In this document: in pieces, positions 14,089 to 26,511 of the stretch
How positions within the stretch are numbered: the first letter of the stretch is position 1
Layout of the letters: each line of letters begins with the position of its first letter
Assembly: GCF_050947335.1 (NCBI RefSeq)
Contig: NW_027473485.1
Location: forward strand, 218,228-282,227
Length of the DNA stretch: 64,000 nucleotides
Direction: 5' to 3'
Source of the DNA: Megachile rotundata
Taxonomy: Eukaryota > Arthropoda > Insecta > Hymenoptera > Megachilidae
Made by a program: the position numbers and the translations under genes
Notes under the pieces: generated by a model
Databases searched by the model: none
What the model saw: only the letters and a program-made list of their open reading frames with translations
Told to the model about the DNA's origin: nothing

Positions 14089-14835
14089 GATTGATAATAG
14101 TTAGTGTAATAAGTATAGTAATTGTCGTTCTGTCGATCATATAAGCATAATATGGTTAATAATATGAGTTAGATTGATAATAGTGAGTGTAATAAGTATA
14201 GTAATTGTCGTTCTCCCGATCATATAAGCATAAAATGGCTAATAATATGAGTTAGATTGATAATAGTAAGAGTAATGAGTATAGTAATTGTCGTTCTATC
14301 GATCATATAAGCATAATATGGCTAATAATATGAGTTAGATTGATAATAGTTAGTGTAATAAGTATAGTAATTGTCGTTCTGTCGATCATATAAGCATAAT
14401 ATGGTTAATAATATGAGTTAGATTGATAATAGTATGAGTAATGAGTATAGTAATTGTCGTTCTATCGATCATATAAGCATAATATGGCTAATAATATGAG
14501 TTAGATTGATAATAGTATGAGTAATGAGTATAGTAATTGTCGTTCTATCGATCATATAAGCATAATATGGCTAATAATATGAGTTAGATTGATAATAGTT
14601 AGTGTAATAAGTATAGTAATTGTCGTTCTGTCGATCATATAAGCATAATATGGTTAATAATATGAGTTACATTGATAATAGTGAGTGTAATAAGTATAGT
14701 AATTGTCGTTCTCCCGATCATATAAGCATAAAATGGCTAATAATATGAGTTAGATTGATAATAGTAAGAGTAATGAGTATAGTAATTGTCGTTCTATCGA
14801 TCATATAAGCATAATATGGCTAATAATATGAGTTA
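14089..14835 (+). repeat. Q-R-B triplet cluster with 498-bp period
   Basis: Nine monomers in the order Q (14089), R-like (14172), B (14255), Q (14338), B' (14421), B' (14504), Q (14587), R-like (14670), B (14753). The R-like units have an unusual body, GTGAGTG front with TCCCGATC and CATAAAATGG, and recur 498 bp (6 x 83) apart. B' units read AATAGTATGAG. Q units end in ATGGTTAATAATATG. The same R-like unit reappears at about 16909 and 19729, showing this cluster seeded the amplifications that follow. Confidence 0.88.
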
Positions 14836-16255
14836 GGTTGATAATAATAAGAGTAATAAGTATAGCAATTGTCGTTCTATCGATCATATAAGCACAGTAT
14901 GGCTAATAATATGAGTTAGGTTGATAATAATAAGAGTAATAAGTATAGTAATTGTCGTTCTATCGATCACATAAGCATAATATGTCTAATAATATTAGTT
15001 AGATTGATAATAATAAAAGTAGTGAGTATAGTAATTGTCGTTCTATCGATCATATAAGCATAATATGGCTAATAATATGAGTTAGATTGATAACAATAAG
15101 AGTAATGAGTACAGTAATTGGCGTTCTGTCGATCATATAAGCATAATATGGCGAATAATATGAGTTAGATTGATAATAATAAGAGCAATAAGTATAGTAA
15201 TTGTCGTTCTATCGATCACATAAGCGTAATATGGCTAATAATATGAGTTAGATTGATAATAATAAGAGTAGTGAGCATAGTAATTGTCGTTCTATCGATC
15301 ATATAAGCATAGTATGGCTAATAATATGAGTTAGATTGATAATAATAAGAGTAATAAGTATAGTAATTGTCGTTCTATCGATCACATAAGCATAATATGG
15401 CTAATAATATGAGTTAGATTGATAATAATAAGAGTAATGAGTATAGTAGTTGTCGTTCTATCGATCATATAAGCGTAATATGGCTAATAATATGAGTTAG
15501 ATTGATAATAATAAGAGTAATATGTATAGTAATTATCGTTCTACCGATCATACAAGCATAATATGGCTAATAATATTAGTTAGATTGATAATAATAAGAG
15601 TCATGAGTATAGTACTTGTAGTTCTCTCGATCATATCTGCATAATATGGTTAATAATATGAGCTAGATTGATAATAATAAGAGTAATATGTATAGTAATT
15701 GTAGTTCGATCGGTCATATAAGCATAATATGGCTAATAATATGAGTTAGATTGATAATAATAAGAGTAATAAGTATAGTAATTATCGTTCCACCGATCAT
15801 ACAAGCATAATGTGGCTAATAATATGAGTTAGATTGATAATAATAAGAGAAATAAGTATAGTAATTATCGTTCTACCGATCATATAAGCATAATATGGCT
15901 AATAATATGAGTTAGATTGATAATAGTTAGTGTAATAAGTATAGTAATTGTCGTTCTGTCGATAATATAAGCATAATATGGCTAATAATATGAGTTAGAT
16001 TGATAATAGTGAGTGTAATAAGTATAGTAATTGTAGTTCTATTGCTCATATAAGCATAATATGATTATTAATATGTGTTAGATTGATAATATTAAGAGTA
16101 ATAAGTATAGTAATTATCGTTCTACCGATCATATAAGCATATATGGCTAATAATATGAGTTAGATTGATAATAATAAGAGTAAAAACTATAGTAATTGTC
16201 GTTCTATCGATCATATAAGCATAATATGGCTAATAATATGAGTTAGATTGATAAT
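14500..16255 (+). repeat. Amplified block, first of a series (offset 2,239 bp to next)
   Basis: Anchors to the next copy: B' at 14504 to 16743, Q at 14587 to 16826, and the rare GTACAGTAATTGG V unit (ACAGTAATTG at 15111 to 17350), each exactly 2,239 bp (27 x 83 less 2). It carries ATAGCAATTGTCG with CATATAAGCACAGTATGG near 14865. The tail runs V-W-X-Y-K'-L'-M-N-O-P-Q'-R'-S'-T and then U, whereas the copy goes from T back to V. Confidence 0.87.
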
Positions 16256-16739
16256 AATAAGAGTAGTGGGCATAGTAATTGTCGTTCTCTCGATCATATA
16301 AGCATAAAATGGCTCATAATATGAGTTAGATTGATAATAGTGAGTGTAATAAGTATAGTAATTGTAGTTCTATTGCTCATATAAGCATAATATGATTATT
16401 AATATGTGTTAGATTGATAATATTAAGAGTAATAAGTATAGTAATTATCGTTCTACCGATCATATACGCATATATGGCTAATAATATGAGTTAGATTGAT
16501 AATAATAAGAGTAAAAACTATAGTAATTGTCGTTCTATCGATCATATAAGCATAATATGGCTAATAATATGAGTTAGATTGATAATAGTTAGTGTATTAA
16601 GTATAGTAATTGTCGTTCTGTCGATCATATAAGCATAATATGGCTAATAATATGAGTTAGATTGATAACAATAAGAGTAATGAGTATAGTAATTGTCGTT
16701 CTATCGATCATATAAGCATAATATGGCTAATAATATGAG

Positions 16740-19700
16740 TTAGATTGATAATAGTATGAGTAATGAGTATAGTAATTGTCGTTCTATCGATCATATAAGC
16801 ATAATATGGCTAATAATATGAGTTAGATTGATAATAGTTAGTGTAATAAGTATAGTAATTGTCGTTCTGTCGATCATATAAGCATAATATGGTTAATAAT
16901 ATGAGTTAGATTGATAATAGTGAGTGTAATAAGTATAGTAATTGTCGTTCTCCCGATCATATAAGCATAAAATGGCTAATAATATGAGTTAGATTGATAA
17001 TAGTAAGAGTAATGAGTATAGTAATTGTCGTTCTATCGATCATATAAGCATAATATGGCTAATAATATGAGTTAGGTTGATAATAATAAGAGTAATAAGT
17101 ATAGCAATTGTCGTTCTATCGATCATATAAGCACAGTATGGCTAATAATATGAGTTAGGTTGATAATAATAAGAGTAATAAGTATAGTAATTGTCGTTCT
17201 ATCGATCACATAAGCATAATATGTCTAATAATATTAGTTAGATTGATAATAATAAGAGTAGTGAGTATAGTAATTGTCGTTCTATCGATCATATAAGCAT
17301 AATATGGCTAATAATATGAGTTAGATTGATAACAATAAGAGTAATGAGTACAGTAATTGGCGTTCTGTCGATCATATAAGCATAATATGGCTAATAATAT
17401 GAGTTAGATTGATAATAATAAGAGCAATAAGTATAGTAATTGTCGTTCTATCGATCACATAAGCGTAATATGGCTAATAATATGAGTTAGATTGATAATA
17501 ATAAGAGTAGTGAGCATAGTAATTGTCGTTCTATCGATCATATAAGCATAGTATGGCTAATAATATGAGTTAGATTGATAATAATAAGAGTAATAAGTAT
17601 AGTAATTGTCGTTCTATCGATCACATAAGCATAATATGGCTAATAATATGAGTTAGATTGATAATAATAAGAGTAATGAGTATAGTAGTTGTCGTTCTAT
17701 CGATCATATAAGCGTAATATGGCTAATAATATGAGTTAGATTGATAATAATAAGAGTAATATGTATAGTAATTATCGTTCTACCGATCATACAAGCATAA
17801 TATGGCTAATAATATTAGTTAGATTGATAATAATAAGAGTCATGAGTATAGTACTTGTAGTTCTCTCGATCATATCTGCATAATATGGTTAATAATATGA
17901 GCTAGATTGATAATAATAAGAGTAATATGTATAGTAATTGTAGTTCGATCGGTCATATAAGCATAATATGGCTAATAATATGAGTTAGATTGATAATAAT
18001 AAGAGTAATAAGTATAGTAATTAACGTTCCACCGATCATACAAGCATAATGTGGCTAATAATATGAGTTAGATTGATAATAATAAGAGAAATAAGTATAG
18101 TAATTATCGTTCTACCGATCATATAAGCATAATATGGCTAATAATATGAGTTAGATTGATAATAGTTAGTGTAATAAGTATAGTAATTGTCGTTCTGTCG
18201 ATAATATAAGCATAATATGGCTAATGATATGAGTTAGATTGATAATAGTGAGTGTAATAAGTATAGTAATTGTAGTTCTATTGCTCATATAAGCATAATA
18301 TGATTATTAATATGTGTTACATTGATAATATTAAGAGTAATAAGTATAGTAATTATCGTTCTACCGATCATATACGCATATATGGCTAATAATATGAGTT
18401 AGATTGATAATAATAAGAGTAAAAACTATAGTAATTGTCGTTCTATCGATCATATAAGCATAATATGGCTAATAATATGAGTTAGATTGATAACAATAAG
18501 AGTAATGAGTATAGTAATTGGCGTTCTGTCGATCATATAAGCATAATATGGCTAATAATATGAGTTAGATTGATAATAATAAGAGCAATAATTATAGTAA
18601 TTGTCGTTCTATCGATCACATAAGCGTAATATGGCTAATAATATGAGTTAGATTGATAATAATAAGAGTAGTGAGCATAGTAATTGTCGTTCTATCGATC
18701 ATATAAGCATAGTATGGCTAATAATATGAGTTAGATTGATAATAATAAGAGTAATAAGTATAGTAATTGTCGTTCTATCGATCACATAAGCATAATATGG
18801 CTAATAATATGAGTTAGATTGATAATAATAAGAGTAATGAGTATAGTAATTGTCGTTCTATCGATCATATAAGCATAATATGGCTAATAATGTGAATTAA
18901 ATTGATAATAATAAGAGTAATATGTATAGTAATTATCGTTCTACCGATCATACAAGCATAATATGGCTAATAATATTAGTTAGATTGATAATAATAAGAG
19001 TCATGAGTATAGTACTTGTAGTTCTCTCGATCATATCTGCATAATATGGTTAATAATATGAGCTAGATTGATAATAATAAGAGTAATATGTATAGTAATT
19101 GTAGTTCGATCGGTCATATATGCATAATATGGCTAATAATATGAGTTAGATTGATAATAATAAGAGTAATAAGTATAGTAATTATCGTTCCACCGATCAT
19201 ACAAGCATAATGTGGCTAATAATATGAGTTAGATTGATAATAATAAGAGAAATAAGTATAGTAATTATCGTTCTACCGATCATATAAGCATAATATGGCT
19301 AATAATATGAGTTAGATTGATAATAGTTAGTGTAATAAGTATAGTAATTGTCGTTCTGTCGATAATATAAGCATAATATGGCTAATAATATGAGTTAGAT
19401 TGATAATAGTGAGTGTAATAAGTATAGTAATTGTAGTTCTATTGCTCATATAAGCATAATATGATTATTAATATGTGTTAGATTGATAATATTAAGAGTA
19501 ATAAGTATAGTAATTATCGTTCTACCGATCATATACGCATATATGGCTAATAATATGAGTTAGATTGATAATAATAAGAGTAAAAACTATAGTAATTGTC
19601 GTTCTATCGATCATATAAGCATAATATGGCTAATAATATGAGTTAGATTGATAATAGTTAGTGTATTAAGTATAGTAATTGTCGTTCTGTCGATCATATA

Positions 19701-20211
19701 AGCATAATATGGTTAATAATATGAGTTAGATTGATAATAGTGAGTGTAATAAGTATAGTAATTGTCGTTCTCCCGATCATATAAGCATAAAATGGCTAAT
19801 AATATGAGTTAGATTGATAATAGTAAGAGTAATGAGTATAGTAATTGTCGTTCTATCGATCATATAAGCATAATATGGCTAATAATATGAGTTAGGTTGA
19901 TAATAATAAGAGTAATAAGTATAGCAATTGTCGTTCTATCGATCATATAAGCACAGTATGGCTAATAATATGAGTTAGGTTGATAATAATAAGAGTAATA
20001 AGTATAGTAATTGTCGTTCTATCGATCACATAAGCATAATATGTCTAATAATATTAGTTAGATTGATAATAATAAGAGTAGTGAGTATAGTAATTGTCGT
20101 TCTATCGATCATATAAGCATAATATGGCTAATAATATGAGTTAGATTGATAACAATAAGAGTAATGAGTACAGTAATTGGCGTTCTGTCGATCATATAAG
20201 CATAATATGGC
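16740..20211 (+). repeat. Amplified block with two V-T 14-mers; repeated 2,820 bp on
   Basis: From about 16856 to about 19640 this segment recurs 2,820 bp downstream (ATAGCAATTG 17101 to 19921; ACAGTAATTG 17350 to 20170; GCTAATGATATG near 18221 to 21041; TGTGAATTAAATTG near 18891 to 21711). Inside it, V monomers start at 17324 and 18485, a 1,161-bp spacing that marks successive 14-mer HORs. The second 14-mer differs from the first in O/O', in TGTGAATTAAATTG before L', and in CATATATGCATAATATGG after N. A private variant here is GCAATAATTATAG near 18585. Confidence 0.86.
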
Positions 20212-21304
20212 TAATAATATGAGTTAGATTGATAATAATAAGAGCAATAAGTATAGTAATTGTCGTTCTATCGATCACATAAGCGTAATATGGCTAATAA
20301 TATGAGTTAGATTGATAATAATAAGAGTAGTGAGCATAGTAATTGTCGTTCTATCGATCATATAAGCATAGTATGGCTAATAATATGAGTTAGATTGATA
20401 ATAATAAGAGTAATAAGTATAGTAATTGTCGTTCTATCGATCACATAAGCATAATATGGCTAATAATATGAGTTAGATTGATAATAATAAGAGTAATGAG
20501 TATAGTAGTTGTCGTTCTATCGATCATATAAGCGTAATATGGCTAATAATATGAGTTAGATTGATAATAATAAGAGTAATATGTATAGTAATTATCGTTC
20601 TACCGATCATACAAGCATAATATGGCTAATAATATTAGTTAGATTGATAATAATAAGAGTCATGAGTATAGTACTTGTAGTTCTCTCGATCATATCTGCA
20701 TAATATGGTTAATAATATGAGCTAGATTGATAATAATAAGAGTAATATGTATAGTAATTGTAGTTCGATCGGTCATATAAGCATAATATGTCTAATAATA
20801 TGAGTTAGATTGATAATAATAAGAGTAATAAGTATAGTAATTAACGTTCCACCGATCATACAAGCATAATGTGGCTAATAATATGAGTTAGATTGATAAT
20901 AATAAGAGAAATAAGTATAGTAATTATCGTTCTACCGATCATATAAGCATAATATGGCTAATAATATGAGTTAGATTGATAATAGTTAGTGTAATAAGTA
21001 TAGTAATTGTCGTTCTGTCGATAATATAAGCATAATATGGCTAATGATATGAGTTAGATTGATAATAGTGAGTGTAATAAGTATAGTAATTGTAGTTCTA
21101 TTGCTCATATAAGCATAATATGATTATTAATATGTGTTACATTGATAATATTAAGAGTAATAAGTATAGTAATTATCGTTCTACCGATCATATACGCATA
21201 TATGGCTAATAATATGAGTTAGATTGATAATAATAAGAGTAAAAACTATATTAATTGTCGTTCTATCGATCATATAAGCATAATATGGCTAATAATATGA
21301 GTTA
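20144..21304 (+). repeat. Complete 14-monomer higher-order repeat, V to T (1,161 bp)
   Basis: Clean instance of HOR form 2: V (20144) AACAATAAG with GGCGTTCTGTCG; W GAGCAATAAG with AAGCGTAATATGG; X GTAGTGAGCATAG with CATAGTATGG; Y GAGTAATAAG with CACATAAG; K'; L' AATATGTATAG with CTACCGATCATAC; M; N; O'; P; Q' CTGTCGATAATATAAG; R' ATTGCTC with GATTATTAATATGTG; S' CATATACGCATATATGG (82 bp, 21140-21221); T GTAAAAACTATAG (21222-21304). The next V begins at 21305. The same 1,161-bp spacing between V monomers is seen from 17324 to 18485. Units V, W, X and Y resemble D, E, F and G of the 19-mer form, so the two forms look like diverged versions of one ancestral order. Confidence 0.93.
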
Positions 21305-23361
21305 GATTGATAACAATAAGAGTAATGAGTATAGTAATTGGCGTTCTGTCGATCATATAAGCATAATATGGCTAATAATATGAGTTAGATTGATAATAAT
21401 AAGAGCAATAAGTATAGTAATTGTCGTTCTATCGATCACATAAGCGTAATATGGCTAATAATATGAGTTAGATTGATAATAATAAGAGTAGTGAGCATAG
21501 TAATTGTCGTTCTATCGATCATATAAGCATAGTATGGCTAATAATATGAGTTAGATTGATAATAATAAGAGTAATAAGTATAGTAATTGTCGTTCTATCG
21601 ATCACATAAGCATAATATGGCTAATAATATGAGTTAGATTGATAATAATAAGAGTAATGAGTATAGTAATTGTCGTTCTATCGATCATATAAGCATAATA
21701 TGGCTAATAATGTGAATTAAATTGATAATAATAAGAGTAATATGTATAGTAATTATCGTTCTACCGATCATACAAGCATAATATGGCTAATAATATTAGT
21801 TAGATTGATAATAATAAGAGTCATGAGTATAGTACTTGTAGTTCTCTCGATCATATCTGCATAATATGGTTAATAATATGAGCTAGATTGATAATAATAA
21901 GAGTAATATGTATAGTAATTGTAGTTCGATCGGTCATATATGCATAATATGGCTAATAATATGAGTTAGATTGATAATAATAAGAGTAATAAGTATAGTA
22001 ATTATCGTTCCACCGATCATACAAGCATAATGTGGCTAATAATATGAGTTAGATTGATAATAATAAGGAAATAAGTATAGTAATTATCGTTCTACCGATC
22101 ATATAAGCATAATATGGCTAATAATATGAGTTAGATTGATAATAGTTAGTGTAATAAGTATAGTAATTGTCGTTCTGTCGATAATATAAGCATAATATGG
22201 CTAATAATATGAGTTAGATTGATAATAGTGAGTGTAATAAGTATAGTAATTGTAGTTCTATTGCTCATATAAGCATAATATGATTATTAATATGTGTTAG
22301 ATTGATAATATTAAGAGTAATAAGTATAGTAATTATCGTTCTACCGATCATATACGCATATATGGCTAATAATATGAGTTAGATTGATAATAATAAGAGT
22401 AAAAACTATAGTAATTGTCGTTCTATCGATCATATAAGCATAATATGGCTAATAATATGAGTTAGATTGATAATAATAAGAGTAGTGGGCATAGTAATTG
22501 TCGTTCTCTCGATCATATAAGCATAAAATGGCTCATAATATGAGTTAGATTGATAATAGTGAGTGTAATAAGTATAGTAATTGTAGTTCTATTGCTCATA
22601 TAAGCATAATATGATTATTAATATGTGTTAGATTGATAATATTAAGAGTAATAAGTATAGTAATTATCGTTCTACCGATCATATACGCATATATGGCTAA
22701 TAATATGAGTTAGATTGATAATAATAAGAGTAAAAACTATAGTAATTGTCGTTCTATCGATCATATAAGCATAATATGGCTAATAATATGAGTTAGATTG
22801 ATAATAGTTAGTGTATTAAGTATAGTAATTGTCGTTCTGTCGATCATATAAGCATAATATGGCTAATAATATGAGTTAGATTGATAACAATAAGAGTAAT
22901 GAGTATAGTAATTGTCGTCCTATCGATCATATAAGCAGAATATGGCTAATAATATGAGTTAGATTGATAATAATATGAGCAATAAGTATAGTAATTGTCG
23001 TTCTATCGATCACATAAGCATAATATGGCTAATAATATGGGTTTGATTGATAATAATAGGAGTAATAAGTATAGTAATTGTCGTTCTATCGATCACATAA
23101 GCATAATATGGCTAATAATATGAGTTAAATTGATAATAATAAGAGTAATGAGTATAGTAGTTGTAGTTCTATCGATCATGTCTGCATAATATGGTTAACA
23201 ATATGAGCTAGATTGATAATAACAAGAGTAATAAGTATAGTAATTGTAGTTCTATCGATCATATAAGCATAATGTGACTAATAATATTAGTTAGATTGAT
23301 AATAATAAGAGTTGTGAGTATAGTAATTGTCGTTCTATCGATCATATAAGCATAATATGGT
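20212..23361 (+). repeat. 3,150-bp tandem duplication, copy 1
   Basis: The segment 20212-23361 is followed directly by a copy at 23362-26511. Shared rare variants all step exactly 3,150 bp: GCATAATATGTC (20781 to 23931), TAATAAGGAAATAAG, a 2-bp deletion (22061 to 25211), AATATGGGTTTGATTG (23032 to 26182), and AATGTGACTAATAATATT (23271 to 26421). 3,150 is 38 monomers less four bases, twice nineteen monomers. Contents: W-X-Y-K'-L'-M-N-O'-P-Q'-R'-S'-T, a second V-to-T series, U-R'-S'-T, then C-D-E-G-H-I-J. F is missing after E (22962-23044). Confidence 0.93.
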
Positions 23362-26300
23362 TAATAATATGAGTTAGATTGATAATAATAAGAGCAATAA
23401 GTATAGTAATTGTCGTTCTATCGATCACATAAGCGTAATATGGCTAATAATATGAGTTAGATTGATAATAATAAGAGTAGTGAGCATAGTAATTGTCGTT
23501 CTATCGATCATATAAGCATAGTATGGCTAATAATATGAGTTAGATTGATAATAATAAGAGTAATAAGTATAGTAATTGTCGTTCTATCGATCACATAAGC
23601 ATAATATGGCTAATAATATGAGTTAGATTGATAATAATAAGAGTAATGAGTATAGTAGTTGTCGTTCTATCGATCATATAAGCGTAATATGGCTAATAAT
23701 ATGAGTTAGATTGATAATAATAAGAGTAATATGTATAGTAATTATCGTTCTACCGATCATACAAGCATAATATGGCTAATAATATTAGTTAGATTGATAA
23801 TAATAAGAGTCATGAGTATAGTACTTGTAGTTCTCTCGATCATATCTGCATAATATGGTTAATAATATGAGCTAGATTGATAATAATAAGAGTAATATGT
23901 ATAGTAATTGTAGTTCGATCGGTCATATAAGCATAATATGTCTAATAATATGAGTTAGATTGATAATAATAAGAGTAATAAGTATAGTAATTAACGTTCC
24001 ACCGATCATACAAGCATAATGTGGCTAATAATATGAGTTAGATTGATAATAATAAGAGAAATAAGTATAGTAATTATCGTTCTACCGATCATATAAGCAT
24101 AATATGGCTAATAATATGAGTTAGATTGATAATAGTTAGTGTAATAAGTATAGTAATTGTCGTTCTGTCGATAATATAAGCATAATATGGCTAATGATAT
24201 GAGTTAGATTGATAATAGTGAGTGTAATAAGTATAGTAATTGTAGTTCTATTGCTCATATAAGCATAATATGATTATTAATATGTGTTACATTGATAATA
24301 TTAAGAGTAATAAGTATAGTAATTATCGTTCTACCGATCATATACGCATATATGGCTAATAATATGAGTTAGATTGATAATAATAAGAGTAAAAACTATA
24401 TTAATTGTCGTTCTATCGATCATATAAGCATAATATGGCTAATAATATGAGTTAGATTGATAACAATAAGAGTAATGAGTATAGTAATTGGCGTTCTGTC
24501 GATCATATAAGCATAATATGGCTAATAATATGAGTTAGATTGATAATAATAAGAGCAATAAGTATAGTAATTGTCGTTCTATCGATCACATAAGCGTAAT
24601 ATGGCTAATAATATGAGTTAGATTGATAATAATAAGAGTAGTGAGCATAGTAATTGTCGTTCTATCGATCATATAAGCATAGTATGGCTAATAATATGAG
24701 TTAGATTGATAATAATAAGAGTAATAAGTATAGTAATTGTCGTTCTATCGATCACATAAGCATAATATGGCTAATAATATGAGTTAGATTGATAATAATA
24801 AGAGTAATGAGTATAGTAATTGTCGTTCTATCGATCATATAAGCATAATATGGCTAATAATGTGAATTAAATTGATAATAATAAGAGTAATATGTATAGT
24901 AATTATCGTTCTACCGATCATACAAGCATAATATGGCTAATAATATTAGTTAGATTGATAATAATAAGAGTCATGAGTATAGTACTTGTAGTTCTCTCGA
25001 TCATATCTGCATAATATGGTTAATAATATGAGCTAGATTGATAATAATAAGAGTAATATGTATAGTAATTGTAGTTCGATCGGTCATATATGCATAATAT
25101 GGCTAATAATATGAGTTAGATTGATAATAATAAGAGTAATAAGTATAGTAATTATCGTTCCACCGATCATACAAGCATAATGTGGCTAATAATATGAGTT
25201 AGATTGATAATAATAAGGAAATAAGTATAGTAATTATCGTTCTACCGATCATATAAGCATAATATGGCTAATAATATGAGTTAGATTGATAATAGTTAGT
25301 GTAATAAGTATAGTAATTGTCGTTCTGTCGATAATATAAGCATAATATGGCTAATAATATGAGTTAGATTGATAATAGTGAGTGTAATAAGTATAGTAAT
25401 TGTAGTTCTATTGCTCATATAAGCATAATATGATTATTAATATGTGTTAGATTGATAATATTAAGAGTAATAAGTATAGTAATTATCGTTCTACCGATCA
25501 TATACGCATATATGGCTAATAATATGAGTTAGATTGATAATAATAAGAGTAAAAACTATAGTAATTGTCGTTCTATCGATCATATAAGCATAATATGGCT
25601 AATAATATGAGTTAGATTGATAATAATAAGAGTAGTGGGCATAGTAATTGTCGTTCTCTCGATCATATAAGCATAAAATGGCTCATAATATGAGTTAGAT
25701 TGATAATAGTGAGTGTAATAAGTATAGTAATTGTAGTTCTATTGCTCATATAAGCATAATATGATTATTAATATGTGTTAGATTGATAATATTAAGAGTA
25801 ATAAGTATAGTAATTATCGTTCTACCGATCATATACGCATATATGGCTAATAATATGAGTTAGATTGATAATAATAAGAGTAAAAACTATAGTAATTGTC
25901 GTTCTATCGATCATATAAGCATAATATGGCTAATAATATGAGTTAGATTGATAATAGTTAGTGTATTAAGTATAGTAATTGTCGTTCTGTCGATCATATA
26001 AGCATAATATGGCTAATAATATGAGTTAGATTGATAACAATAAGAGTAATGAGTATAGTAATTGTCGTCCTATCGATCATATAAGCAGAATATGGCTAAT
26101 AATATGAGTTAGATTGATAATAATATGAGCAATAAGTATAGTAATTGTCGTTCTATCGATCACATAAGCATAATATGGCTAATAATATGGGTTTGATTGA
26201 TAATAATAGGAGTAATAAGTATAGTAATTGTCGTTCTATCGATCACATAAGCATAATATGGCTAATAATATGAGTTAAATTGATAATAATAAGAGTAATG

Positions 26301-26511
26301 AGTATAGTAGTTGTAGTTCTATCGATCATGTCTGCATAATATGGTTAACAATATGAGCTAGATTGATAATAACAAGAGTAATAAGTATAGTAATTGTAGT
26401 TCTATCGATCATATAAGCATAATGTGACTAATAATATTAGTTAGATTGATAATAATAAGAGTTGTGAGTATAGTAATTGTCGTTCTATCGATCATATAAG
26501 CATAATATGGT
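23362..26511 (+). repeat. 3,150-bp tandem duplication, copy 2
   Basis: Near-identical to the preceding copy; I found no difference at the rare-variant anchors. The left junction joins a J unit ending GCATAATATGGTTAATAATATG to W (23371 on). The right end has the same J ending at 26509, but is followed by K (GAGTAATGAG) instead of W, which locates the edge of the duplicated segment within the shared GAGTTAGATTGATAATAATAAGAG stretch. The variant AAAAACTATATTAATTG, absent at 18421, is in both copies (21241, 24391), so it arose before this duplication. Confidence 0.92.
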
